Source of the DNA: Eremomyces bilateralis CBS 781.70
Taxonomy: Eukaryota > Ascomycota > Dothideomycetes > Eremomycetales > Eremomycetaceae
Direction: 5' to 3'
Length of the DNA: 64,000 nt
Assembly (NCBI RefSeq): GCF_010015585.1
Contig: NW_022985107.1
Location: forward strand, 16,415-80,414
The stretch's first letter is position 1. Each line of letters begins with the position of its first letter. Positions 31,126 through 41,656 of the stretch are shown piece after piece. Under the pieces are notes generated by a model, which had not been told where the DNA came from, ran no database searches, and saw only the letters and a list, made by a program, of their open reading frames with translations. The position numbers were made by a program, and so were the translations under genes.

Positions 31126-32982
31126 ATGCATCTTTGCTCGATTATTATCCTTCTACTCTTGCGCGTTCATGCATCCTTTGGACCAGGCTCTGTCGGTGCG
31201 ATGGAGACGTCAGGCTGGGCGAAAGAGCCGGATAGTCGTGGCACCTTTTCCCTGGTTCTATCGTGCGTCTTGACCTTGACGCTCTGTGTTTGGTCGGCGC
31301 TTCATTTGAACGTCCCGCCTGCGGGTCATACTTTCCGTTCCCGTGCCCTCGTCAAGGCCAAATGGATCGTCTATGGCATCTTCGCCCCGGAACTCGTCGT
31401 AGCCACCGCCGCTGCTCAATATATCTCCGCCCGGTGGCTCAAGGTCGAAATCGAAAAGGATGCCCAGCTTCGATCAGGGAGCCCTCACCTTCTCCCGGAT
31501 GGAACGGAGTGCACCTCGCATACGTGGAACATGACCCAGTGTTTTTATGCGGCGATGGGAGGAATCATTGCTACTATTCCGGTGGGGGATGACCAGATGG
31601 AGACCCTGCGAGTTACCCTAACGGTCGAGGCGGTGCGACTGCTGTCTTTTTATGGTAGACTTCCACCAGTTTTGAACAGCCAGGTGCAGGATAAGAGCAA
31701 AGCGGATTGGCTCACGAAATCCATCGTGTGCGTCCAGGCCAGCTGGATGATCGCCCAAGTGATCGGACGACTAGCGGACCATTTACCGGTCTCGTTGTTG
31801 GAAATCAATACCTGCGGCCACGTGTTATGCGCGTTCATTTTATTCTGTCTTTGGTGGCATAAGCCTCTGGACGTGGAAGCCCCGGTCGTGCTCGAATCGG
31901 ACCCATCCCTCGATGAGACCCTCGCCCTAATGTACATGTGCTCGGCCCTCAGCGCGGACGACGCCATTACGGATTTCCGATGTCTCATCTACGTTGCTCC
32001 CGCAGAACAGTCGGATGCACGGTCGGCAACATCCCCGGCGGGGGAGCGGACGATGTCGAGGGACGTTTCGCTTGCCCCCCTGATGACGGAGTTATCCATT
32101 GGATCCGCTGGTTCCCGAAATCCCGGGCGGTTTCTCGGTTCGTTGAACGACCTTCGGCCGGGCTTATCACGCCCCCCCTCTGGCGGACGGAGCCCTGGAC
32201 GTCGTGCCATGACTGCCCTTGAATATTCCATCGATGAGAACTCGACGGCCATTGCCCCCGAGCATCGGGTTTTCTTCGAGCCACCCTACATCGGACTCTC
32301 CTTGCGACATGGCGACCTGTACTGTCGACGAGCGTTTTCCGATGCGAAGGTGGAGTCCGCCCATGTACCGGTTTCGTTGCCCTATCTCGAGCGAGCGTCC
32401 CGAGCCGCCGACCGACTATGGAAACAGTGCAAAGCACGTCCAGACTACAAGATTTATTACTTCACCACTTCGACATTAGGGACGTATCTTGGTGAGACAG
32501 AGTACATGGTCCTGCACGTTCTGAATTTCCCGTCCATGTCGAACCTCGGACTCGGTCAAGTGGACCTCCACCGGGACGCGCTACGATCGGTCTTTGCATT
32601 TTCGGCCGCGGCGTATGGTGGGCTTCATGCGTCTGCCTGGAACGAATTCTTTCCCAGCACGGTGGAACGTCTGTTTTGGATCTGCGCCTCTCTCACCATG
32701 GCCAGCTCGGGTGCCCTCTTGTGGGCGTTCTGGATGGCCCGCCAAACGTGGCCTGAGTTCGACCGGTTCGTTTCCGGCATCACTCCCGGAGTCGTCATCG
32801 GCAATCGAAAAGAGCAGAAACCGTGGGTGACGTTTGCGAAACGATGGGCGCTGTACTTGATTTTGGGTCTCCTCGCTGTTGCCCGCGTCTTCATCGTCAT
32901 TGAGGCATTCGTCAGCCTTCGTGAGGTTCCCAAGGCGATTTATGATACCCCTGAGTGGACGGATTACTTGCCTCACTTGTGA
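31126..32982 (+). CDS. multispan membrane protein of an uncharacterised fungal family
   Basis: A single exon of 618 residues. It begins with a hydrophobic leader (MHLCSIIILLLLRVHAS, likely signal peptide) and then the stretch GTFSLVLSCVLTLTLCVWSALHLNVP with ...KAKWIVYGIFAPELVVATAAAQY, which I know from many filamentous ascomycetes and basidiomycetes as a conserved but unnamed family. Further spans lie around residues 200-250 and in the last 130 residues (WICASLTMASSGALLWAFW, WALYLILGLLAVARVFIVIEAF). A Ser/Arg-rich loop lies between residues 300 and 370. A plasma-membrane or endomembrane location is likely; no catalytic motif is seen. Confidence 0.75.
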   Translation: MHLCSIIILLLLRVHASFGPGSVGAMETSGWAKEPDSRGTFSLVLSCVLTLTLCVWSALHLNVPPAGHTFRSRALVKAKWIVYGIFAPELVVATAAAQYISARWLKVEIEKDAQLRSGSPHLLPDGTECTSHTWNMTQCFYAAMGGIIATIPVGDDQMETLRVTLTVEAVRLLSFYGRLPPVLNSQVQDKSKADWLTKSIVCVQASWMIAQVIGRLADHLPVSLLEINTCGHVLCAFILFCLWWHKPLDVEAPVVLESDPSLDETLALMYMCSALSADDAITDFRCLIYVAPAEQSDARSATSPAGERTMSRDVSLAPLMTELSIGSAGSRNPGRFLGSLNDLRPGLSRPPSGGRSPGRRAMTALEYSIDENSTAIAPEHRVFFEPPYIGLSLRHGDLYCRRAFSDAKVESAHVPVSLPYLERASRAADRLWKQCKARPDYKIYYFTTSTLGTYLGETEYMVLHVLNFPSMSNLGLGQVDLHRDALRSVFAFSAAAYGGLHASAWNEFFPSTVERLFWICASLTMASSGALLWAFWMARQTWPEFDRFVSGITPGVVIGNRKEQKPWVTFAKRWALYLILGLLAVARVFIVIEAFVSLREVPKAIYDTPEWTDYLPHL

Positions 32983-33421
32983 ACCGACGTGATACGTCAC
33001 GGCTTTGGTGGTTTGACGGCAGTTCTAACGAGGCATTAGGTTGGTGGATCTCTAGACTAGTCCTATTGTTCCTAGTATTGCAGGTTGTAGAGATAAAATG
33101 TAGAGACTTAGTCACTTAGATATGATTATATATATAGCGCCCTCAATTTATTTTCTTTGGTGGTAAGATATCTGATTGATCTGCTGCAGTGCGCTGCCCG
33201 GGTTCAGGGTCTGGAAAAGATAACTTCAGCCACAGCCAGAGTGGCTTGACTGGTATTCTCGGAGTTAACTTCACTAAAGTCCGAGTCGCCCATCAACGCC
33301 AAGATTTCAGCGAATTTTCGGCATCGACTCGTGCTTCTCGCTCCCATCACCACCTAGCTTCTTTCTCATGCGTTTAGCCGTCACTTAATATTTTCAATCC
33401 GTCGTTGACAGAGGGGAAAAG
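32983..33421. other. intergenic and BMS1 promoter
   Basis: A short AT-rich TATATATA stretch lies near 33128-33140 and the rest is mixed composition. No coding signal. Confidence 0.4.
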
Positions 33422-36400
33422 ATGTCGGAGCCGCAGTCCAATCGCCCGCATCGAAAGTCCAAGGAGAAGAAGCAACCGTCTGGAGGTAGGTTTCGCCCGC
33501 AAGATTTGCATTGCACCGTTTTTTGAACACCCTTGGCTGACTGGAACTTATAGGACCCAACGCGAAAGCTTTTGCCTATTCTCGTCCTGGGAAGCTTGCC
33601 AAGCAAGCCGCTCGCTCTGACGATGTGCGCGAAAAACGACTTCACGTTCCCATGGTGGACAGGTTGCCGGAGGACGCACCGCCCATCATCGTTGGTATCG
33701 CTGGACCGCCAGGTGTAAGTGCTCACCGGAAACGACGATACGACTTTGCACATTCTTCGTTATGTTTGCAGATTTCACTAACGACCCGGCATACAGGTGG
33801 GCAAAACGACGCTGATCAAGTCGCTCATTCGCCGATATACGAAACAAACCATTTCCGCACCATCCGGGCCACTCACCGTGGTGACTTCGAAGCGCCGACG
33901 TCTCACCTTCGTCGAAGTACCTTCAGACTCACTCAGCGGGATGATCGACGCCTCGAAGATTGTGGACATCGTCCTCATCCTGATCGACGCAAACTACGGG
34001 TTCGAAATGGAGACCATGGAATTCTTGTCGCTGCTGTCCGCCCATGGCATGCCAGGAAACGTCATGGGAGTCTTGACGCACCTGGACTTGTTCCGCAAGC
34101 CCGAAACGATGCGCGCAGCGAAAAAGCGACTGAAACAACGGTTCTGGGGCGAACTTTACCGCGGCGCCAAGTTGTTCGCCTTGTCGGGCGTGATCAACGG
34201 GAGATACCCCGACCGCGAAATCCTCAACCTCTCTCGATTTCTGAGCGTCATGAAGAACCCGCGCCCTCTCGTCTGGCGGCAAAACCATGCATATTGCCTC
34301 GCCGACCGTGTCCTCGATCAAACTCCTCCCGCGCAAATCGAGGACGACCCGAAGTGCGAACGGACGGTGGCGTTCTACGGCTACCTGCGCGGCGTCAACT
34401 TCCCCGCCCAGAACGGTCGAGTGCACGTAGCCGGCGTCGGCGATTTGGACGTCAGCGGCGTCGAGGCGTTGCCCGATCCGTGTCCGACACCGTATTTCCA
34501 ACTTGCAGAGGAGAAGCGATCGGGAAAGAAGCGAAAACGATTGGAAGAAAAGCAGAAGGTCTTGTGGGCACCCATGAGCGACGTTGGCGGAGTACTGGTG
34601 GATCGAGATGCGGTCTACGTCGATGTCAAGACCGACACCTTCAAGGAAGACGCGGAGGATTTGGGATTTGGAGAGCAAATGATGGTTCGGCTACAGGCCG
34701 GCCGCAAGCTCTTGGGTCAGACCGACGACGGCGTGCAACTATTTCGAACAGGGCGCAAGGTCCAAGGTGACGAGGACGAGGACGAGAACGATGGTGGACG
34801 TACGGAACGACGTCAAGCTCGGGAGATCCAGCGGGACCACGGCGACGATGAAGAGCAGGACACGGGCACGGAAGACGAGGAGAACCCATCCGAGGGAGAC
34901 GAGGACCACGATTGGCCGGTCGAGCGAGAGGTCGCTCTCCAATCCGAGTCCGATCGGCGCCCCCCAAACGCTACCAACCGCAACGATGCGGTTTTCGCCG
35001 ACTCGGACTCCGATTTGGGTTCGATATCTGATGTGTCCGATCAGGAGCTGGAAGATGATCCCGACCTCGAGGAATCGGACGATGATCCTGGCCTGGGCGA
35101 ATCAGATGATGAGGGCATGGTGCGGTGGAAGGAGGGGATATCGGAGCATGTCCAGCGATTGTCCAATGGGCGCGCCTACCGTATCCAAGATCTCGCGAAA
35201 ATGTTCTACAATGACGCTCTGACACCGAGGCAAGTCGTCGACCGGTGGAGTTCCCGCGAGAGTGACAAGCAGGCGGCCGCGAATGGCGAGGATGACTTTT
35301 TCCAACGCGCCCCACTCGAAGACGAGCTTGCAGACACGGAATACCGAACTCTACCCAAATATGACACGACCTCCCTGGAACAGCGCTGGACTTCTCCGGG
35401 GGCACTCGAAGCACTGTCATCTCGATTCGCTATCAGCCACCTCGCTGACGGAAAGGACGGGGATTCTGATGAGGAAGCCGAAGCGGATGCCGATGTCGAT
35501 GACGAAGGTGACGGGGCTTACGAAGATCTGGAAACCGGAGAAGTGTTTGAAGGCATTAAAGACGATGAAGGCGATGCACCAGCCGATCCCATCGCACAGG
35601 AGCGGGAGAGGAATGCCAAGCGGAAGGAGGAACTCAAACTACGTTTTGAAGAGGAGGACGCGGAAGGGATCTTCAACGACAAAGCCAAAGAGCGCGAGGC
35701 AACCGGGGCGAATGCCGAGCGGGAGTTTGGGGAAGATGAATGGTATGAGGCGCAAAAAGCCACGGTGCAGAAGCAGCTCGATATCAACCGCTCCGAATTC
35801 GATCAACTGGACGAGGCAAGCCGGGTTCGTGTCCAAGGTCATGCCGCTGGCACCTACGTACGGATGGTTCTCGCAAACGTGCCCGCGGAGTTCGTTACCG
35901 CCTTCAACCCCAGATTCCCCATCATCATTGGAGGACTGACACCGACTGAGGACCGATTTGGGTTTGTCCAGGCCCGCATCAAGCGCCACCGATGGCACAA
36001 GCGGGTTCTCAAGACGAACGATCCGCTGATCTTCAGCTTGGGGTGGCGCAGGTTCCAGTCGTGCCCCGTGTTGAGCACCAGCGACAGCCGGACTCGCAAC
36101 CGGATGCTGAAATACACCCCGGAGCATATGCATTGTTTCGGAACGTTCTACGCTCCCCTGATTTCGCCGGGAACCGGACTGGTGGGGGTTCAGAGTCTGG
36201 GGAATGAGAACCCGGGGTTCCGCATCGCTGCCACGGGCACAGTTCTGAGCGTGGATGAGAACGCGGAGATTGTCAAGAAGCTGAAGCTCACAGGCCACCC
36301 GTACAAGATCTTCAAGAACACAGCGTTCATCAAGGACATGTTCAACAGCGCCTTGGAGATTGCCAAGTTCGAAGGCGCCAGCGTTCGAACAGTCAGTGGG

Positions 36401-37069
36401 GTTCGAGGCCAGATCAAGCGAGCCCTCAGCAAACCCGAGGGCTGTTTCCGAGCGACCTTCGAGGACAAACTGCTCATGAGCGATATCGTTTTCCTCCGCG
36501 CTTGGTATCCGGTGAAGCCTCGACGTTTCTACAATCCCGTCACCGACCTGCTCGGTGCGCCGGTGGAAGATGGCGAGGACACGTCCGGCACGTCAGGGAA
36601 AGGATGGCAGCCGATGCGCCTGACGGGCGAGGTTCGCGCCACCCAAAACATACCGGTTCCGAGCCTCCCGAATAGTGTGTACCGGCCGATCGAGAGGCCG
36701 ACGCGACACTTCAACCCCCTGCGCGTCCCACGAAAGCTGCAAGCCGAGCTCCCCTACAAGTCGCAAGTGTCCCAGATGCGGCCCCAGAAGACGCAGACGT
36801 ATCTGCAGAAGCGGGCCGTGGTGGTCGGAGGCGAGGAACGCAAAGCACGCGACCTGTTGAACAAGGTGATGGCGATCCGGCAAGAGAAGATAGAGAAGCG
36901 TGGGCGTAAGAAGGACGAGAACCGAGCGGAATTCAAAAAGAAGATTAGCGAGGGGCAGGAGAAGAAGGCGGAGAGGGAGAAACGGGAGAAGGACGAGTTC
37001 TGGAAGCGGGAGGGCAGGAAGCGAAAGGCATGGGAGGGAGACGGTGGTCAAGCGAAGAGACGGAGATGA
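33422..37069 (+). CDS. BMS1: Bms1, GTPase required for 40S ribosome biogenesis
   Basis: Three exons (33422-33485, 33554-33714, 33797-37069) give 1165 residues, close to the yeast protein. The P-loop GPPGVGKT at residues 72-79 is assembled across intron 2. The GTPase domain, with DANYGFEMETMEFL and THLD, is followed by an AARP2CN region, a long Asp/Glu-rich segment (about 390-600) and the Bms1/Tsr1 C-terminal domain (AGTYVRMVLANVP, HMHCFGTFYAPLISPGTG, GAFRATFEDKLLMSDIVFL-like) before a basic coiled-coil tail. Bms1 acts in the nucleolar SSU processome with Rcl1. The unusual Asn-Asp repetition is normal for the family. Confidence 0.96.
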
Positions 37070-38099
37070 TGTACGGAGTAGCGGGAGTAGCGGGAGAAGT
37101 CTCGCAGTTTGGATCAGTTTACGTAGTTCAATATCATACCCCTCCAGGCATCGAGAGAAGCGCGTCTCGGATTCTACTACGATACCTTGCAAGATGGCCG
37201 TGTGCCTGAGTCCACGTCTCTCAGAAGGTGACGATAGTAGCAGGTTGAGTAATATGACAGATCCCTCTATGGATCCTAATCATCCTATCATCTGAAGGTT
37301 CAGTGAACGTAAGTGTAGTCAAGTACGGAGTAGTGAGCAAAAGTGGTGGTATCAAGTCCGGTTAGGTGATCTCCAAGTTGACACCTGATGACCTGAGGCA
37401 TAAAACGCGAAAGCCACGCGACTTTCACCGGGCACGTGCTCAGTCTCTGCTCAGGTCACGGGAACCGCGTCGTCGCGGCGCCTTTCCATCATCTCCGTCC
37501 ACCACCGTCCACCACTGATGTTCAACTCTCGATCCCCTCTCTCATTACAATCCGAAATTCTGGATAATATTTATAGAGGATCCCTTCAAACTGATTATTC
37601 ACTTCATTCCATCTATCCCATTCATCGGCTCCGCTTCAAATCCGACCCGGCTGCCGTCCTGTTGAGACGCAATTGCACCGCGGTCCCGAACCACGTCCAG
37701 CCCGCCATCGCTATCAATACTTCAGCCACCAATTGAGCCTTCTTTTCGCTCATTCGTCTCGTCGTTGGTCTAGTGGAACTGCCAGTTACTTTTCGGTGAT
37801 ACCTTGGATCTATATACGCCCTGAACCTCCTATCAGCGCCCTACCCTCTTCGACTCTACCCCACATCCACGACCGACCAAACCGCCGCGAGACACGTTTC
37901 CGCGCGTCCTCCTCGCTTGCAGAGGACCCAAGGAGTGCGAAACGGTATGTGTGCCAACACTGCCCCTTCCAAAACGTTCATCCTAGCGCATTAGTTTGCT
38001 GACTGACGCGTCAGGTTCACTCAAGGCCGTGAAGTGGGCAATCGATCAAAACGCCCACTGGATGACCCAGCTTGTTATCCATGAACAACAATAATAACG
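37070..38099. promoter_or_regulatory. upstream region/5' leader of the Whi5-like gene
   Basis: A 1.03-kb region between BMS1 and the Whi5-like start. It contains several CGCG words, and a perfect MCB palindrome is listed separately. Pyrimidine-rich stretches at 37740-37870 and small upstream frames suggest a long 5' UTR, possibly with an intron. Confidence 0.4.
38004..38013. promoter_or_regulatory. TGACGCGTCA palindrome (MCB-like site)
   Basis: The 10-bp palindrome contains ACGCGT, the MluI cell-cycle box bound by MBF, about 90 bp before the Whi5-like start codon. MBF targets include its own repressors (Nrm1) in yeasts, which fits this gene. Confidence 0.4.
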
Positions 38100-39548
38100 A
38101 TGGAATCACCCACCCGCCCAGTCACTGACTCTCGAGAATCGGTCCCGAGTCAACCGCCTCGCTTCCTCGCTAGCAGCTCCGACGTTTCTGTCATCTCTTC
38201 CGGGAGTGCAGGAACGGACATCGACATGCACGTGCACGAAACCCAAGTCACGCAAGTATCTTCAACACAGTCAGTTCACGTCCCACCAAAGACGTGGACT
38301 GGTTATGGGGGCTCCTCCATGCACCCAGAACCCACTCCAGCGCAGAGAGCGACAGCGGCGCTTCTTGACGGCGTCGGCATTTCGGAAAACGAGAGCGATA
38401 TGCAGGCACCACTGGCGACGGAAACGTCGCCGGCGTTACTGATCGGTCCGTCCTCGATCAGCGCAAGCACCAGTCCCGGTGCCGTTGGCAGACGAGCAGC
38501 GAAGAGAACCGCCAGCGGTGCCGTTAAGACCGACGGTCATCTTTACCGAGCACACATCCCACTCGACACAACTTCTCGACGATCACATCATACCCGCGGC
38601 GCGTCAACTAGCAGTGTGACGAGCGAGGTAAGATGTGTAGTGACTGGTTGAATGAGATCGAGACTGACGTAATCACAGCTATCCTCCAAACTCAAGACGA
38701 ATCTATCCTATGCTCTCCTCAAAGTACAGAACGGTTGGGAATCGAGATCATTGGAAGACCTCGAAGAACAAGCTTCCCGCCAGGCCCTCAGCCTCTCCCC
38801 AGTACGCCGTCCCATGTATACCGCCCCGTCCAACCGCAGCAGTGAACCACCGCATCACCCCTGGGCATCACACGCGAGGAACCGGAGCATTGCAACCCTG
38901 GCCAAACAGCAATCGGCACCGGAAGCGCTCGCCGCCCTTGTCCCGTCGACTCCCAAAACCCGACCAACATCCCGCCCCGGTTCCGGTGCCGCCCTAGCAA
39001 CCCCGAGCACCCTCCCGGGAGGTCGACGTGCCCACGCACGCGTCCGATCTCAGGGGCTCAACCACGTTGGACTGGATGAATACGCCTTCTCCCCAACATA
39101 TGTCAGTCCTGCCACATCGACGTTTCCTCGACCGTCAGCGTTGGGAGATGAGACGGCGAGTGAGGGTTCCAACGAGGACGAGCGGCAACCGCAAGGCTAC
39201 TCCCTAACACAGCGGACACCCAAACACGTCAAGACTGGCAGCGGCGTTCACTTTACCCCGACTCGGTCCACAGCGGCCGCGGGTCTCGGTCCTCAACTCA
39301 TGAGTCGGGGTTCGCCCAGACGAAATACCATCGGCAGCAGTCGCGGTTCCGCAATGGGTGCAGCCAACAACACAGCCATCTCCCAACCCGGGCCCACACC
39401 AGCTGGTGGTACACTCTACATGCCTCAACGCAACGGTGCCTCGACCGGAACCGAGGATGGGCTTGGACAGGCCGAGCAGGATGCATTGGAGACATTGCTG
39501 TTCATGCGAAGTCCGGGGAATTCTCAGAACATTGCATCAAGGGCGTAA
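38100..39548 (+). CDS. Whi5/Nrm1-like G1/S transcription repressor
   Basis: Two exons (38100-38627, 38679-39548) give 465 residues. Immediately after the intron the protein reads LSSKLKTNLSYALLKVQNGW, which matches the short Whi5-family motif (Pfam Whi5; the GTB segment that binds SBF/MBF). The rest is Ser/Pro/Thr-rich and disordered with many SP/TP sites, as expected for a cyclin-CDK target. These proteins hold G1/S transcription off until phosphorylated. Whether it is a Whi5-type or an Nrm1-type protein cannot be told from sequence. Confidence 0.7.
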
Positions 39549-40054
39549 GGTTGGAAAGGGACGATTTATGGGGAATGAATATGCACGATGGTCGGTAGAT
39601 TGAAGGTTTATACCATGGTCTTGCTGGAGAAGTGTCCGTTTTGAAGCCTCACGATCGTGGCTCGGCGTTGGATCCGAATGATGATATGCGGGAATATACT
39701 GCAGGTGGCAAGTTGTTGATTAGGGCAATCAGACTTTCAGCTCCATTTGCCTTAATACTAGTCCTATTTCTCCGATTCTTCTCATGATATAGTGAACTCA
39801 CACCTCTCACAGTGTAGGACTATAGGACTGTAGGTAGGGGTCGGGTAAACCCGGTTTGGGGCGGACTACGTCATCGCGGGGATTCCCATTTCCCTCCTGT
39901 CAGCCTTGTGCCTTCCGCTTCCAAGTTCCTAGACGCTGTGGAGGAAAGCAATACATATACGACTGCTAATCCGCCGCCATCTTATTGTCTCGCAAGAACT
40001 AAAGAAGTACTGAAAATCATAATCACCAACACCCTACAACCTGTTCCGGCGACC
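39549..40054. other. intergenic, nothing seen
   Basis: The 3' end of the Whi5-like gene and the promoter of the inhibitor gene. No repeat or coding signal. Confidence 0.4.
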
Positions 40055-40444
40055 ATGTCTACCGTCATTGTGAGTCCAATACCTGCATGTCTGACTTCGA
40101 ACCCTGCTGACATACGCGGTAGATCACTCTGAAGAGCGGGGTTGATGCGAACGAGCTGGAGAAGTAGGATATTCCACCGTTGATCAGTTCATCGGTGAAG
40201 GGGAATGAAGAACTAACGATGGCGGGAACAGAGTCAAGAACGACATCCGCGACCAGGGCGGCGAAATCACGCATGAATCCAAGCTGATCAAGAGCATCCA
40301 GTTGGTCCCTTCCCAGCAGTGGGCAAGCCATCGAGCCGATTGCTGACGATCGATAGCGCCAAGTTTCCGACGGATAAAGTGCACACGCTGGCAACGAACG
40401 AGAACTGGACCGTCGAGGCGGATCAGGAGGTTAGGACTCAATGA
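40055..40444 (+). CDS. Pbi2-like proteinase inhibitor (inhibitor I9 fold)
   Basis: Four very small exons (40055-40069, 40123-40163, 40232-40300, 40357-40444) join to a 70-residue protein; too short and split to show as a simple frame. The pattern MSTVIITLKSG...LEKVKNDIRDQGGEITHESKLIKSI...FPTD..HTL...VEADQEVRTQ is that of yeast proteinase B inhibitor 2 and the I9 propeptide fold. All phases close and branch sites (ACTAACG, GCTGACG) are good. It probably acts in the cytosol or vacuole, blocking subtilisin-type vacuolar proteases and assisting vacuole fusion as in yeast. Confidence 0.85.
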
Positions 40445-40980
40445 GGAGGTCCCGACGTAAGAACGGACAATTCAACGAGACACCAATGTAGCGTTAGGTC
40501 TTAGAATCCCAGAAGCTGCTTGGTCAATTGACTGGCACGCATTAAAACCCAGACTTGACCACTCGTAGCAGCTTGGTGATAATGCTCGGGTTGAGAATGA
40601 CTAGCTTACATCTTCACTGCAAATCTTCGGAACGTCTGCGTCGATTACGAGATATCTAGAGAACGGTCGAATTGGGCTGAACTAGAACTCCTAACATATA
40701 CTGTACCAAGATTGTTGATGCATCCATGTTGTCAATTTACCCCGTCAAGCGCCTCAACATCAAGCCTGGCATTATTATAAGGGTGATGCTGCAGATACAT
40801 CCAAATCACCCTCAACACTGAATATACATCCATTTCCCCCCTTATTAAGGTACATCCCAATTACGTCAGGATCCGGTACTCTGATTGGGTCACTTTGAAG
40901 TTTGAATAGTTGATTAGCACCGGACTGAATGTGACCGAGCCCCTACGGTGCGGGCATGTCCCCGCCTGTCTTGTTCATCC

Positions 40981-41118
40981 ACACCACCCCGTTTTAGGCG
41001 CCCCCTACCCATTTTAGGTACCCGCGGTACCAGCTCAAAGGACCCCTTACCGGCACCTGGTTTGAGTACCCCATCACCTGTTTTAGCACCCTCCACCACC
41101 TGCTTTGGGCATACTCTG
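40981..41118. repeat. degenerate ~22-23-bp repeat cluster, core CACCTGTTTTAGnACC
   Basis: At least five related units start near 40984, 41007, 41054, 41075 and 41097 (for example CACCTGGTTTGAGTACC, CACCTGTTTTAGCACC, CACCTGCTTTGGGCA), spaced about 21-23 bp or double that. The gap holds an apparently inverted copy near 41028. GC-rich compared with flanks. Confidence 0.5.
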
Positions 41119-41369
41119 CCGCCTATGGCCCCCGACCACCTCTACCCCGCCGCGACGAACGCCTTACTATTTGAATTTCTATTTTCTTTAATAGACCAAT
41201 CACAATGCTTCTGGCCAAAGCCAATAGCAGGGTTCATCATAACCAAAAGATGGTAGAATAGCCATTACGAGGGGACGGTTTAATACAGGAATGGCGAATC
41301 GACCCAGACCGTGTGATTGATATAGGATAGATCTGAGTGGCTTCGCAGGATGGATATCATCGTTCCATT

Positions 41370-41428
41370 GTATCTCCATCGTATCTCCATCGTATCTCTA
41401 GGGATTGGAATCTGGGGATTGGAATCTC
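41370..41428 (+). repeat. two adjacent short tandem repeats
   Basis: TATCTCCATCG is repeated about three times and is followed directly by two copies of GGGATTGGAATCT(GG). Non-coding. Confidence 0.75.
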
Positions 41429-41656
41429 CGGTGGCTGGAGCCGGCGACCCTCATCCTGATTGGTCCATTGCCGCTCTGTACAGAATCCGTCCGTGATAAC
41501 TGATACCCAACTTCGAACTTCCGCCTCACTACAGGTAATCATATCAATCCTCCTCACCACTCCTCTCCACTCTCTCGACTCGGGGCTGGCTGCATTCTCA
41601 TCATGGTGCACCTTCCTCTTCACCCCTCCTCTTCGCACAATTCCGAGCGATGAACT

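Larger units (their letters stand above)
40445..41656. other. 1.2-kb intergenic region with short repeats
   Basis: It separates the inhibitor and the mitochondrial kinase genes. It carries a degenerate repeat cluster and a small tandem repeat, both listed separately. No gene seen. Confidence 0.5.

Noticed and set aside
33625-34770. 381-codon plus-strand frame at the start of BMS1
   Set aside because: Alternate-frame shadow; the BMS1 frame with spliced P-loop is unambiguous. The Arg-rich product is typical of GC-rich shadows.
40981-41118. Possible CRISPR-like array
   Set aside because: Units are degenerate, partly inverted and lack distinct spacers; the genome is fungal.
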